From Parasponia andersonii (lineage: Eukaryota; Streptophyta; Magnoliopsida; Rosales; Cannabaceae), in contig JXTB01000045.1 of the NCBI GenBank assembly GCA_002914805.1, positions 689,744 to 753,743 on the forward strand: a stretch of DNA of 64,000 bases, given 5' to 3'. The notes beneath the pieces are model-generated. The model saw nothing but the letters and a program-made list of their open reading frames with translations, searched no databases and was not told the DNA's origin. Both the position numbers and the translations under genes were made by a program. How positions within the stretch are numbered: the first letter of the stretch is position 1; the number at the start of each line of letters is the position of its first letter. Below are positions 13,001 to 22,915 of the stretch, one piece after another.

Positions 13001-13479
13001 ACGGAAGAAACATACATCGAATCGAAGGATCCAGATGATCAAATCAAATCCAGTACCAGTGTAAAAGAATCTAAGCGTTACTATATGAAAGAATGCCACA
13101 TATAATTGGAGACAGAGTAGGGACTTGTGCAAGAGAACAGGCTTCGAATATGAGAATCATATATTTTTGCTGCTACAGAAAGATACACAAAGGTAGCTAA
13201 CACTGATGATGATGACGGTCATGAACCATATAATACAGGTGGTATACATGCTCATGATCAGGGGCCAGATCGGTGGTGTAGCTAATGTACTGTCATATGA
13301 TATCCAATAGATCGAAAAGTTGAGTTATTAGGATTAATTATATTATTACTTGAGACTCGATTAATGGATAGTTTCACATGCATAATTAGTGGGTTTATAA
13401 TTTTTATTTTTTTGGATTCAGGAGTTCTTGTCCTATTTTGTGAATAAGAATAGCGGAGGGGGGGTTTTTTTTTCTGTGG
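13001..13479 (+). other. 3' UTR and downstream flank of the KNOX gene
   Basis: Follows directly after the KNOX stop codon. No coding frame of note. Transcribed 3' UTR probably covers the first few hundred bases, but no strong poly(A) signal stands out. It ends in G and T homopolymer runs (13456-13474) that abut the assembly gap. Confidence 0.5.
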
Positions 13480-13934
13480 NNNNNNNNNNNNNNNNNNNNN
13501 NNNNNNNNNNNNNNNNNNNNNNNNNNNNNNNNNNNNNNNNNNNNNNNNNNNNNNNNNNNNNNNNNNNNNNNNNNNNNNNNNNNNNNNNNNNNNNNNNNNN
13601 NNNNNNNNNNNNNNNNNNNNNNNNNNNNNNNNNNNNNNNNNNNNNNNNNNNNNNNNNNNNNNNNNNNNNNNNNNNNNNNNNNNNNNNNNNNNNNNNNNNN
13701 NNNNNNNNNNNNNNNNNNNNNNNNNNNNNNNNNNNNNNNNNNNNNNNNNNNNNNNNNNNNNNNNNNNNNNNNNNNNNNNNNNNNNNNNNNNNNNNNNNNN
13801 NNNNNNNNNNNNNNNNNNNNNNNNNNNNNNNNNNNNNNNNNNNNNNNNNNNNNNNNNNNNNNNNNNNNNNNNNNNNNNNNNNNNNNNNNNNNNNNNNNNN
13901 NNNNNNNNNNNNNNNNNNNNNNNNNNNNNNNNNN
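13480..13934. other. Assembly gap (455 N)
   Basis: An unbroken run of N. Frames reported across it are artefacts. A G7-T9 run and the LTR-like repeat on the right probably caused the break. Confidence 1.
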
Positions 13935-15566
13935 ACACACGCGTATATATATAATCCAAACCGGGAGCCAATATATATATAACAGTGTAATAAAAACCAT
14001 CACTCCATATGCACATGACACAAATCAACTCATACCCATGAGCTCACATCCTCTCATCTGTGGAAACCCAGGATGATGGCACTAAGTGTACCTAATAGCC
14101 TGCCTGATACCCAAGCCCATACCCGGAGGGGACACCCATGTGTCGCCTACCAAACCTGGAGGGGCAACCGAATTGCCTACACCTGCCAAATGGGGAGGTA
14201 ATCAGAAGTAACAAGACCTTGCGCAAGTTTACGGACTTTCACCGACGGTAGGGCATGCAGCGCCACACTATAAAACCCACGATGCTAACACGGTGCTCAT
14301 GTATGATCCTATGACACGTGCAATACAGAACTGAAGTGTAAAAACTACTGTACTCTGGTTTTTCAGTAAAACATGCATAATAGGATTTTATAGAAAAACG
14401 GGCAGCATAATGGCCCTATTTTTGATATACCAAAAATAACCTGTATACAGCAAATTCCCAGAGCAGTACAGTATATATCGTATAACCAGATTCCATCACA
14501 TATAATTCAAATCATTAAAAACACGCTTGTTCTTATATGTTGCAGAAAATAAGTTTTAACTCAAAAATGGTATAAAACGAAGGTAACTAAACCCCTACCT
14601 CAACAGAATAGCGACACCACGCTATGAAGTCCTTAAGGTGTCGTTGACGATCGCCCGGAGGGTCGGGAACCAATTCCAAGCCCTCGATCGTCCTCGTGCG
14701 AAAAATCAACTTTCTCACCGGAGCTTCAATTCCACAAACGGACCTCTTCACTAAATTCCTAGCACCCAAAATAGCTAGGTTAGACATATAACTTGTCCAA
14801 TTCGGGTCCGGGTCCATACCGGACCGGTGGCACGCAAAACGAGACAAAATCTTGACCGTCTGATCTCGATTGTGCCGATCACCAAACTACACAATATATA
14901 TATCAAACTTCTCCATTTTCCGAGTACATTCCAAAAATGAAGTTAAAATTACAATCCAACGGTCAGATCAAGAACAATACCCAAAAGCTCGAAATGACCA
15001 AACATGGCAACTTTCAATCCGGGCAAAATGGAGTTGAGATATATATACTTTGATGATCCTTGCGACGAGACGAATCCAATGAGACCGGTTTGAAGCCAAA
15101 TGGACGCCGGTGACCGGATTTCCGAAAAAGCTTCTACCGGCTTTAATGGCTTTTCCCGGCGACACAGGCGGTGGCGAGCGGCGAGGACGGGCGGCGGAGC
15201 TTCGTGGCGACGAGGCGGAGTGACGCCAGTCAGTGGGCGGCCCGAACGGCGGCTGGCGGCGATGCTGCGGGAGATCGGCCGAGAGGGAGAGAGGAGAGGA
15301 GAGAGAAAGAGAAAGATCGGGGGAGGGAGGAGAGAGAAGAGAGAGAGAGGAGAAAAAGATGTGTACGTGGCCCCTCTTTATTGGGCTATACAATTTTTAA
15401 AAAATTGCACATAAGTCCCCAAAATTTCAAATCTCTATCAATCTGGTCTCCCAAAATTGCAATTTAGTCCATCAGAACAAAACTTTTGCAAATTAGTCCC
15501 TACAATATTTTATCCGGAAAATTGGTAAAATGTCCAAATTACCCTCGAAAATTCCGGGTTTTTACA
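13935..15566 (-). mobile_element. LTR-like fossil, probably Ty3/gypsy, minus orientation
   Basis: On the minus strand the right edge begins TGTAAAAACCCGGAATTTTC and continues through 'gggtaatttggacattttacc' and 'gggactaatttgcaa' style phrases, which are characteristic of long plant Ty3/gypsy LTR starts. A GC-rich stretch at 15100-15350 follows, then a lower-complexity body. The other end is not clear and may lie in the N gap, so whether this is a solo LTR or part of a longer element is open. No reverse transcriptase or gag was seen. Family placement rests on the style of the LTR start and is inference. Confidence 0.45.
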
Positions 15567-16161
15567 ATAGCATCAGTAATCAATAAGATAAAGTTGTTAT
15601 TAAACATAAAAAAAAAATTTTCTAAAAAAAAAAAAAAACAGCAGAAAATGGTATTATATCTCTTCTGCTTATAATGCCCTCCTAGCATGAGACGCAAATG
15701 CTTGTTAGATGATCATATAAATACTTACGATAGGCATATATAGCACCATATATAATTCTCTAATGGTGCTTAAATCATACATTCAGTCCAATAAATAAAC
15801 TAGCTTCCGAAGTTTTATACTGGCGAAGGCCCAGGTAAGTTCCTATATTTAGGATCGAATTAAAGATTGAAAAGTGCTGCGACATTTTGTTTATTAGTAC
15901 GCAACTCATTTCCTTAGGTATATAATTTAGTAAAAAACTTTGTGTAAAGGAAAAAAAAAAAAAAAGTCTAGACTATAAATTAGTTACCATTGTACGTGTA
16001 TATAAATATAAAAATCCGTATTAAAATCGTAAAGTTCATAAATAATACATTCACAAAAGGCAAGATACATAAATCGAACAATGAACGTATATTATATATC
16101 AACAGATAGGATAGGCCAAATATTACAGAATCTATTAATCCTTGGTCATTATTAGTCCACC
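15567..16161. other. AT-rich spacer downstream of the small minus-strand gene
   Basis: No coding frame. Contains poly-A runs near 15600-15640 and 15951-15965. The part nearest 16161 is likely the 3' UTR of the gene at 16162-16725. Confidence 0.5.
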
Positions 16162-16725
16162 TTAATAATTAGCCTTTGTTATAGTCATCCCTAATGGATC
16201 AGCATATCTACCAGAAAATGTACTATCAGCTTCCCTATCAATGGCATCATCAAAATTAAGTGCATAGCTCTGAGGATCATAATGAAATTGCACCCTCCGT
16301 TTCTTGCTACTGATTACCCCATTACATGATCTACCGAACCGGCGAGTGAAGTTCTTCCACTTGGGTTCTTTAACCTTCTTCCAGCTCTTAGCCAACCAAC
16401 TGACCTGATCCTCACCTCCACTTGCTGGCACTTGATCATCATCTTCTTCTTCTTCTTCTTCTTGTCTTTGTTGATGCAACAAATGCCTACGTGGCCCCGC
16501 CTTGTCCGATCTTCTTCGCCACCCGCCGCCGCACCATCTGGAGGGAAGTAGGCCCTGCAAACAATTGCCACATGACGAATAAGATGGCGGTGCTAGTAGT
16601 GTGTCTTGATCTTCATCATCATCTTCTGTGTACCGATCATCAAATTCATTATTCTGATCTTCTTCTTCTTCTGATGGCGGAATAATTTTGTTAGTTGACG
16701 CCAAATTCTCATGTAGGTTAGCCAT
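16162..16725 (-). CDS. Small plant-specific protein of the 'stress-induced protein-related' type, function unknown
   Basis: Single-exon gene of 187 aa. The open frame continues 8 codons upstream to 16749 but without an ATG, so I take ATG at 16725 ('MANLHENLAS'). The protein has acidic runs near residues 18-40 and 85-95, a cysteine-containing stretch 'CGNCLQGLL', then a basic C-terminal block: 'SWLAKSWKKVKEPKWKNF', 'SSKKRRVQFHYDPQ' and 'SYALNFDDA'. The WL...W...F(x)YDPxSYALNF(D/E) signature is what I remember of a plant family annotated only as stress-induced-related; the biochemical role is not known to me. A minus-strand TATA box lies about 46 bases upstream of the ATG. A diverged paralogue is at 22297-22740 on the same strand. 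Confidence is high that it is a gene, moderate for the family name. Confidence 0.8.
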   Translation of the reverse strand: MANLHENLASTNKIIPPSEEEEDQNNEFDDRYTEDDDEDQDTLLAPPSYSSCGNCLQGLLPSRWCGGGWRRRSDKAGPRRHLLHQQRQEEEEEEDDDQVPASGGEDQVSWLAKSWKKVKEPKWKNFTRRFGRSCNGVISSKKRRVQFHYDPQSYALNFDDAIDREADSTFSGRYADPLGMTITKANY

Positions 16726-16770
16726 GAAAGAGTTTGGTGTAACTAGCAAGGAATAAGTTCTATGCCTACA

Positions 16771-16778
16771 TTTATATA
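16771..16778 (-). promoter_or_regulatory. TATA box of the gene at 16162-16725
   Basis: The minus strand reads TATATAAA here. A start site about 30 bases downstream would fall near 16747, just before the ATG at 16725, giving a very short leader. This supports choosing that ATG and not an upstream non-ATG extension. Confidence 0.5.
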
Positions 16779-17454
16779 TGTATTGAAGAAAAATGCTATC
16801 GGGAATATCTTTTTGTTGTATGTCATTGAATATTATGTGATTGTTAGGCTGTTTCTTGCATATTAGTATACGTTGACAGATCTGTTAGAGAGATTCTGAG
16901 CCTAGTCATGAGATATAAATTAAGAGATTAGTAGTGGTTAGCTTGTCATTTGGAATGTTGCTAGGAAATAAACAGGCTTCATTTGCCGGCCGGCACTATT
17001 AGTACTAGTGTTCCACTTTGTTTTGCAGCTGTGCCTTGCAGGGAACCTCTTAATTGACAGATCAAAGCCCAAACAACGGTTTTGTCTTCATTCATGAAAG
17101 CAATTTATAATTTGAATATGTGAACTCACCATAGAACTACTCAACTTTGAACTATAATAATCTTCTATTATTATTATTATTATTATTATTATTTTATATT
17201 ACAAATTTTTTTTTTTTTTTTTTTTGTGGCTAAAGAGTGATCTTTTTGGACACAAAATACATCTATTTTTTTAAAAACGCTTAACGCTTTTATGCATGAT
17301 ATGACTAGATTAAAAATTAAAATGTATCTTTTTAAGGACTGGAAGGAAAAAAATTTGACTGTGAAAGAACTCTATTCTCGTAAACGGCCCAACTTTTTCT
17401 GGATACAGTCCATATGGAAGTCCAGACGTTAGTTTATGGGCCACATGGCTATAA
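16779..17454. other. AT-rich intergenic DNA with (ATT)n microsatellite
   Basis: Upstream flank of the small minus-strand gene. It contains an ATT/TTA microsatellite at about 17163-17196 and a poly-T run near 17206-17226. No coding frame is supported. Confidence 0.55.
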
Positions 17455-17912
17455 TCCTAGGGAAAATTGAGTAATTTTACGATTTTTTAGAAGTTTTTTT
17501 TTAAAATGACTTTTTTAACATTATTTTAATGTTTTGTGATTTTGTGTAACAGAAGATCACAATTTATGACTATTGTGGAGTCCGCTCCTGGTTTCGCTTG
17601 CCAACAGCCCTTTAAAGCGGATATTATCTCTACGAACTTATGCAACTTCATCTTTTAAGCTCAGAACGGCCTCATGGGCCATCTCCATCTTCCTGTTTGC
17701 TTCTGCCAAGGCGGCAAACATTTGGTCTAGCTTTTGCTCAATACTAGGTCGCGCTTCCCGGTAGCTTCCTTCGGTGTCGGGACATGTGCTTCTTGTTGTT
17801 ATTCTTGAGAGTGTTATCCGATGTCGTATGGCTTTTTTGTTCGGGGAGAGCGCAATCGTGAGACTCTTACTCTTTTTCTTGCACTCTATGTTTCCCACAG
17901 ACAGCGTCAAAC

Positions 17913-18918
17913 TGTTGGTGCGATTCTCACCAGCTGTCCACGTGTCTCCGAACTGCTGATGTTGTACTACCAACTATCCACGTATCCTTGCTATCCCAGA
18001 GTGCTTTTGACTTCGGGTCGGAGAGGCGGGGGTGGCCACCTGCAAAGACTCTCTGATACTTAAGTCAGATGTTTATCCCTGAGATTGAGTAGTAAAAATT
18101 AAGTTTTTCTCTTGCTTATAAATTTTTATATCTTTCTCTATATATGTATATATCCTTAGAGGGATGCATGACTCATATATATATAGTTCTGGAACTGAGA
18201 GCCTTCTGGCTCTCAATCCCAGGATCGAGTATATTTTCTCATCATGACTTCCTCCAAAATTCATGGGCCGTGGTTACTGTAATTTCCCTTGCATCGTCGT
18301 AGCCTGCTTTCTGCTGTCCCCTATGGCTCGAGCCTGGCGGGGGCGAGACTTTGACAAGTCACCGTCCTATTAGGACGGTTTACTCAATGCGCACACCTAC
18401 TCAGGATTGTATTATATGCCCTATTTGGGTATGGAGTAGTGTGCTGCCTCTAATGATCTTCTGGCGGAAGACCCTTGAGGCTCCTGACCCCTAGTTGTCG
18501 AGATAAGAATTAGACTGGCCAAACCCGTCTAGGGTCTGGAATGGATTCGGCCCTGGCATCCGACAACCCCAGGGCCCATAAGGACACTTTGCCCAATGTG
18601 CACACCTACCCAGGATTGTATTAGATGCCCTATCTGGGTCTGGAGCAGTGCGCTGCCTCCAATGATCTTCTGACGAAAGACCCTTGAGGCTCTTGACCCC
18701 CAGTTATCGAGGTAAGAATTAGACTGGACCAAACCCGTCTAGGGTCTGGGATGGACTCGGCCCTAGTCTCCGATAGCCCACGGGCCCATACGGTATCACA
18801 TGTGACTCGTATGGCTTTTGAGCAGTCCTTCTGGACACATGTCGGACGGTGTGCTCCCTGTGACCTATTCTGCCACTTAATCATCCACGTGGTACGTGAT
18901 CTAAGAGCGGACCCCACA
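17913..18918 (-). repeat. LTR copy A, minus orientation
   Basis: Minus-strand LTR of about 1006 bp, starting TGTGGGGTCCGC and ending CCAACA. It carries an internal tandem duplication of about 205 bp in its first half, shared with copy B and making both longer than the solo LTR at 26820-27667. Confidence 0.8.
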
Positions 18919-19881
18919 ATTGCCCCCATTTCCCTATTTGATGGATTCGCATCCATCAAGTGGGAAAATCGTGCCTCCAGTCCGCCAATTCGAATGGTAC
19001 ACGTGACTTATTATCGTCATTTTTTCCCAATTACTAACAATAGTGTACGCCAACTCGTGTCATGATTTGAGGTAGAAAGCCCCAAAAAACATGGCAAGCC
19101 CTAAAAAACGTGGCGTCCCGGGAGCGGCTGGAGATAGAAAGTAGAGTAAGAGCTCTTTTTGGGGATGAGGGTGAGCTTGTAGGCATATAAGACCACCTCC
19201 AGATCGATATGCACATTGAGAAGGACTTACAAAGCAGAGAGCCTCATCAGGATTATGACCCCGTTGGCGTTCAATTGCATTGGGTGAATCTCCGTCAGGC
19301 AGAAGAACAGGTGGACCAGGGGAGGAAAGGGAAACCGCAACCATTACAGGTGCCTCCTCCCCAAGACGATGGAGCCTTCGGGGGCAGAAGGGCGAAGGTA
19401 CCAGTTTACCGGGCCCTCGTTCCTTTGTAAAGTGACTCTGCCAGGGAAACATAGTTGCCTCCTTAATGAGCCCAACTCGGAATCCGCGATGGAGTGGAGC
19501 TTCTGACTCTGGTTCGAGGCCATTATCTTGGGTGTGATCGAAAAAAGCAAAAGTTTCTAAAAAAGAGAAGATTCAGAAACCCTAAGATTTGAGAAAGTTG
19601 GAATACTTGGGGATTTTAGAAAAGTAAGAAATGAGCACAAGCATAGCTTTTATAAAGGAGGAGCTGAAAAGTCTTCCCTGGAGGAGAATAGTGCGAGGAA
19701 GATGGAAGTATTAGAATTTCAAAATTTGAAAAAATCGTGACGCGAGTTGGCGTGTACCAGTGTAAGTAATTGAGGAAAAATGACGGTAATGAACCATGTG
19801 TACCCTTCGAATTGGCAGATTGGAGGCACGATTTCCCTACTTGATGGATGCGAATTTATCAAATAGGGAAATTGGGGCAGT

Positions 19882-20890
19882 TGTGGGGCCCGCTCCTAGA
19901 TCACATACCACGTGGACGATTAAGTGGCAGAACAGGTCAGAGGGAGCGCACCGTCCGACACGTGTCTAGATGGACCACTTAAAAGTCATGTGAGTCGCAC
20001 GTGATATCGTATGGGCCCGTGAGCTGTCGGAGGTTAGGGTCGAATCCATCTCAGACCCTGGATGGGTTCGGCCCAATCTAATTCTTACCTCGACAGCTGA
20101 GGATCAGGAACCTCAAAGGTCTTCCGCCAAAAGATCATTGGAGGCAGCGTACTGCTCCATACCCAGACAGGGCATCTAATACAATCCTGGGTAAGTGTGC
20201 GCATTGGGCAAACCGTCCTTATAGGCTTGTGGGCTGTCAGAGGCTAGGGTCGAACCATCCCAGACCCTGGACGGGTTCGGAGTCTAATTCTTATCTCGAC
20301 AGTTGGAGGTCAGGAGCCTCGAGGGTTTTCCGCCAGAAGATCATTGGAGGTAGCGTACTGCTCCAGACCCAGATAAGGCATTTAATGCAATCCTGAGTAG
20401 GTATGGGTATTGGACAAACTGTCCTAACAGGACGACGACTTGTCAAAGTCTCACCCCCGCCAGGCTCGAGCCATAGGGGACGGCAGAAAGCAGGTCACGA
20501 CGATGCAAGGGAAATTACGGTAACCACGGCCCGTGATTTCTGGAGAAAGTCATGATGAGAAAAGATACTCGATCTTGGGATTGAGAGCCAGAAGGTTCTC
20601 AGTTCCAGGACTATATATATATGAGCCATGCATCCTTCTAAGGATATATACATATACAGAGAGAGATATAAAAATTTATAAGTAAGAGAAAAACTTAATC
20701 TTTGCTACTCAATTTCAGGGATAAACATCTGACTTAAGTATCGGAGAGTCTTTGCAGGTGGCCACCCCTGCCTTTCCGACCTGACCTGAAGTCAAAAGTA
20801 CTCTGGGATAGCAAAGATACGTAGACAGTTGGTAGATACAACATCAGCAGTTCGGAGATACGTGGACAGCCGGTGAGAATCGCACCAACA
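19882..20890 (+). repeat. LTR copy B, plus orientation
   Basis: Plus-strand LTR of about 1009 bp, starting TGTGGGGCCCGC and ending CGCACCAACA. It has the same internal duplication (about 20020-20225 and 20226-20430). Its outer end is directly followed by the target duplication ACTAT. Confidence 0.85.
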
Positions 20891-21050
20891 ACTATTATTA
20901 GTCCTAAAATATCATAATTTTATAATAATCGCAAATTATGATCTCTTGTCACACATTTTATAACACTGTTAAAAATTTCAATTTAAAAAGGATTATAAAA
21001 AAATCATTTTGTACCAAATTAATATTATACATAGATCAATTTCCCTAATC

Positions 21051-22296
21051 CCCGTACCATCCCATCACATATTTTATAATAGTATTAAAAATATCAATTT
21101 GAAAAAAATTACTAAAAAAAGTCATTTGTACTAAATTAATACTCTACGTATCAATTTCCCTGATCCTCGTACTATCCCATCACGATTAATATTATTATTA
21201 TTATTATTGAGTTAACCAAATTTGCGAATAAAATAACCTTTACAATAACATATTCAATTCCATTTACAGAAGTAATTTAATAGTCTGATAGTAACAAGAT
21301 TCTCTCCCATTGTAGAGATTTTGAGTTCAGTTTAAATCCCTTCTTTAAGTAAAAAAAGTTTCCAGTAAATAAGCTATTAATCCACTCCTAAAACAATCAT
21401 AACCAAATCTTATGTAATTGAGATAGCCATGTTGATTAAGGTCGAGTTATCTTAAATTGATGAGCCTGCGAGCGTTCTGGGGTTCAGGGCTAGGGGGTGG
21501 GAAAAAAAAAACTAATTTCTATTGTGAATTAATTAATTCAATTATACGTTTTAAATTGAACATTACATCTAGCTGTAGTGTATAATTAATTTATTCAATC
21601 GTACGTTTTAAATTGAACATTGCATCTAGCTGCAGTGTATTTTCAATTTTATCCATAACTTCGATTAATAAAATAGTTAATTGAGTTGAAACCAAAAAAA
21701 AAAAAAAAAAAAAAAAAAAACTAAAACAATAGAACAGTCCAGATCCAGTGACTGTTTTTCTGCAAAATGTTATTCGATAAAAACAAAACCGAGAGATGAA
21801 GAACCCAAAATACCACAGATAATCCAGGACAGGAAAAAAAAAAAAAATAGATAGTACCAAAGATTTTCTAGCCCCAAAAAAGAAAAAGGAAAATGAAAAG
21901 GGTATCTCTAATCAACAATGTAACTTTTTGGAGCTTTCTGAATTGAAATCGCAGATCAATACGGGTCGTTTAGCCCTATGCTGGAAGCAAAAGTTCAAAA
22001 ATTTTAAATTCTAACATTGATTTTAGGAAGAAGATACATGAGTTCTTTTGCTTCATCGGTTATTAATCTAGAAAATAATAAAAAGGCACCAAAAAAATAT
22101 AAAAGACAAAAAAAAAAAAGAAAGATCATACGTATTTATGAGAAGTATACATTTCCTCAAATATTAAATTACACTCATAATTTATACCCAAAAAAAAAAA
22201 GGAAAAAAAAACTCAAATCATAATTTTATCCATACAAATTTGATCAGATAGATCAACTTCTTGACCATCAGATCGCAACAAACTACAAACTGCTAT
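21051..22296. other. AT-rich spacer with a short tandem duplication
   Basis: Contains a 57-bp-period tandem duplication at about 21530-21643 (each copy has 'acgttttaaattgaacatt'), a long poly-A run at 21692-21720, and further A-rich tracts near 22110 and 22190. The last 200-400 bases are probably 3' UTR of the minus-strand gene at 22297-22740. No other coding frame is supported. Confidence 0.5.
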
Positions 22297-22740
22297 TCAG
22301 CTAAACCCAACAATTAATCCACTCCGAACAGAAACCGACTCAGACGCAAACTTCGCCGCCGTTGACGGCGGCGGAGGCGGCGACGCCGGCAACCTCGACG
22401 AGAAATTCTTAAGAGGAAACTCCTCGTCGTCTCGGCCGCTATCATCCTCGAAATTGAGCGCGTAACTCGACAGATCATAGCTGAAATAGGAGGACTGGTA
22501 CTGGTGGTGGTGGTGCCGCCGGCTCTTCCACCGGGAGATGAGATTCCGGCACCGGTCCCCTAACTCAGGAAGATCGTGAGCCGTCGATCTCAGCCAGGCG
22601 CGAGGCGAGCCCCGGGGGGTGCGGACTCTGCTGCTGCAGTCGTCGACGTCATCCAAGACTTCGTGGTGGAGCCCACCACCGGAGAAGCAGCTGGAGAGGC
22701 GGCCACACATTGAGGACTTCGTTTGGTCTTCGCTCATCAT
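22297..22740 (-). CDS. Small plant-specific protein, paralogue of the gene at 16162-16725, function unknown
   Basis: Single-exon gene of 147 aa starting at the first of two adjacent ATGs. Order of features: 'CGRLSSCFSGGG' near residues 12-23, 'RAWLRSTAHDLPELGDRC' near 48-65, basic 'WKSRRHHHH', then 'YDLSSYALNFEDD' near 90-102, and a Pro/Ala/Ser tail. The W-L ... C ... YDxxSYALNF(D/E)D layout matches the gene 5.6 kb away on the same strand, so I infer an old local duplication. The family is widespread in plants and often labelled stress-induced-related; no activity can be deduced. Base composition is GC-rich in codons, unlike the AT-rich surroundings, as expected for a real coding exon. Confidence 0.85.
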   Translation of the reverse strand: MMSEDQTKSSMCGRLSSCFSGGGLHHEVLDDVDDCSSRVRTPRGSPRAWLRSTAHDLPELGDRCRNLISRWKSRRHHHHQYQSSYFSYDLSSYALNFEDDSGRDDEEFPLKNFSSRLPASPPPPPSTAAKFASESVSVRSGLIVGFS

Positions 22741-22915
22741 TTTAGAGGGAGATAGATCGATCGATCGATTAATACTCGGAATTTGTTCTTATGGATTTGT
22801 GGAGAGAGAGAGAGAGAGAGAGAGAAATGAGTGAGTAGGAGTGAGAGTAGAATAGAAATGTGAATGGGTTATGGGATTTAGGAAGGTAGTTATATATGTG
22901 TATATATATAATATA
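22741..22915 (-). promoter_or_regulatory. Promoter and leader of the gene at 22297-22740
   Basis: On the minus strand TATATAAC lies at 22896-22889, within a TA-rich stretch, which would put the start near 22860 and the leader at about 120 bases. A (GA)n tract at 22801-22826 appears as CT repeats in the leader. Confidence 0.45.

Larger units (their letters stand above)
17574..20890 (+). mobile_element. Rearranged Ty3/gypsy LTR-element fossil with two LTRs in inverted orientation
   Basis: Target duplication ACTAT at 17569-17573 and 20891-20895 brackets the unit. It opens with a 15-base match to the LTR start (TGTGGAGTCCGCTCC) and ends with a whole plus-strand LTR (19882-20890, TGTGGGG...CCAACA). 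Between them is a second LTR in minus orientation (17913-18918). The minus LTR is followed on its own strand by a primer-site-like GTTTGACGCTGTCTGTGGGAA (17892-17912) and gag-like sequence (17589-17890). Both LTRs are preceded on their own strand by a polypurine tract (18919-18935; 19861-19881). The centre (about 19066-19734) is not shared by the arms. The element is heavily rearranged and broken. By eye the LTRs differ by about 5-8%, mostly transitions, suggesting an age of a few million years. Family placement is inference from the primer site and LTR style. Confidence 0.75.
17455..21050. repeat. Small palindromic repeat (MITE-like) split by an LTR-element insertion
   Basis: The segment 17455-17573 resembles the reverse complement of 20896-21050. 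Both contain 'tagggaaa(a)ttga' near their outer ends and a 'gtgt(a/g)aca(g/a)...gatca(c/t)aattt' core near their inner ends. Together they would form a palindromic repeat of roughly 275 bp, interrupted by the LTR element at 17574-20890. A further diverged copy of the right half lies in direct orientation at about 21055-21185. No terminal target duplication was identified, so the superfamily is unknown. Confidence 0.45.

Noticed and set aside
13282-14028. Open frames running through the N gap
   Set aside because: They exist only because N codons are not stops; most of their length is unknown sequence.
16726-16749. Eight-codon upstream extension of the small minus-strand gene
   Set aside because: It has no ATG, and the TATA position puts the transcript start at about this point; the ATG at 16725 is the better start.
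18529-18959. Frames inside LTR copy A
   Set aside because: LTR sequence with no coding support; the same frames are not kept in copy B.
19060-19550. Reading frames in the centre of the inverted-LTR element, on both strands
   Set aside because: No recognisable domain; they lie in element-internal fossil sequence. An antisense frame near a 3' LTR recalls Tat-type elements, but this was too weak to annotate.
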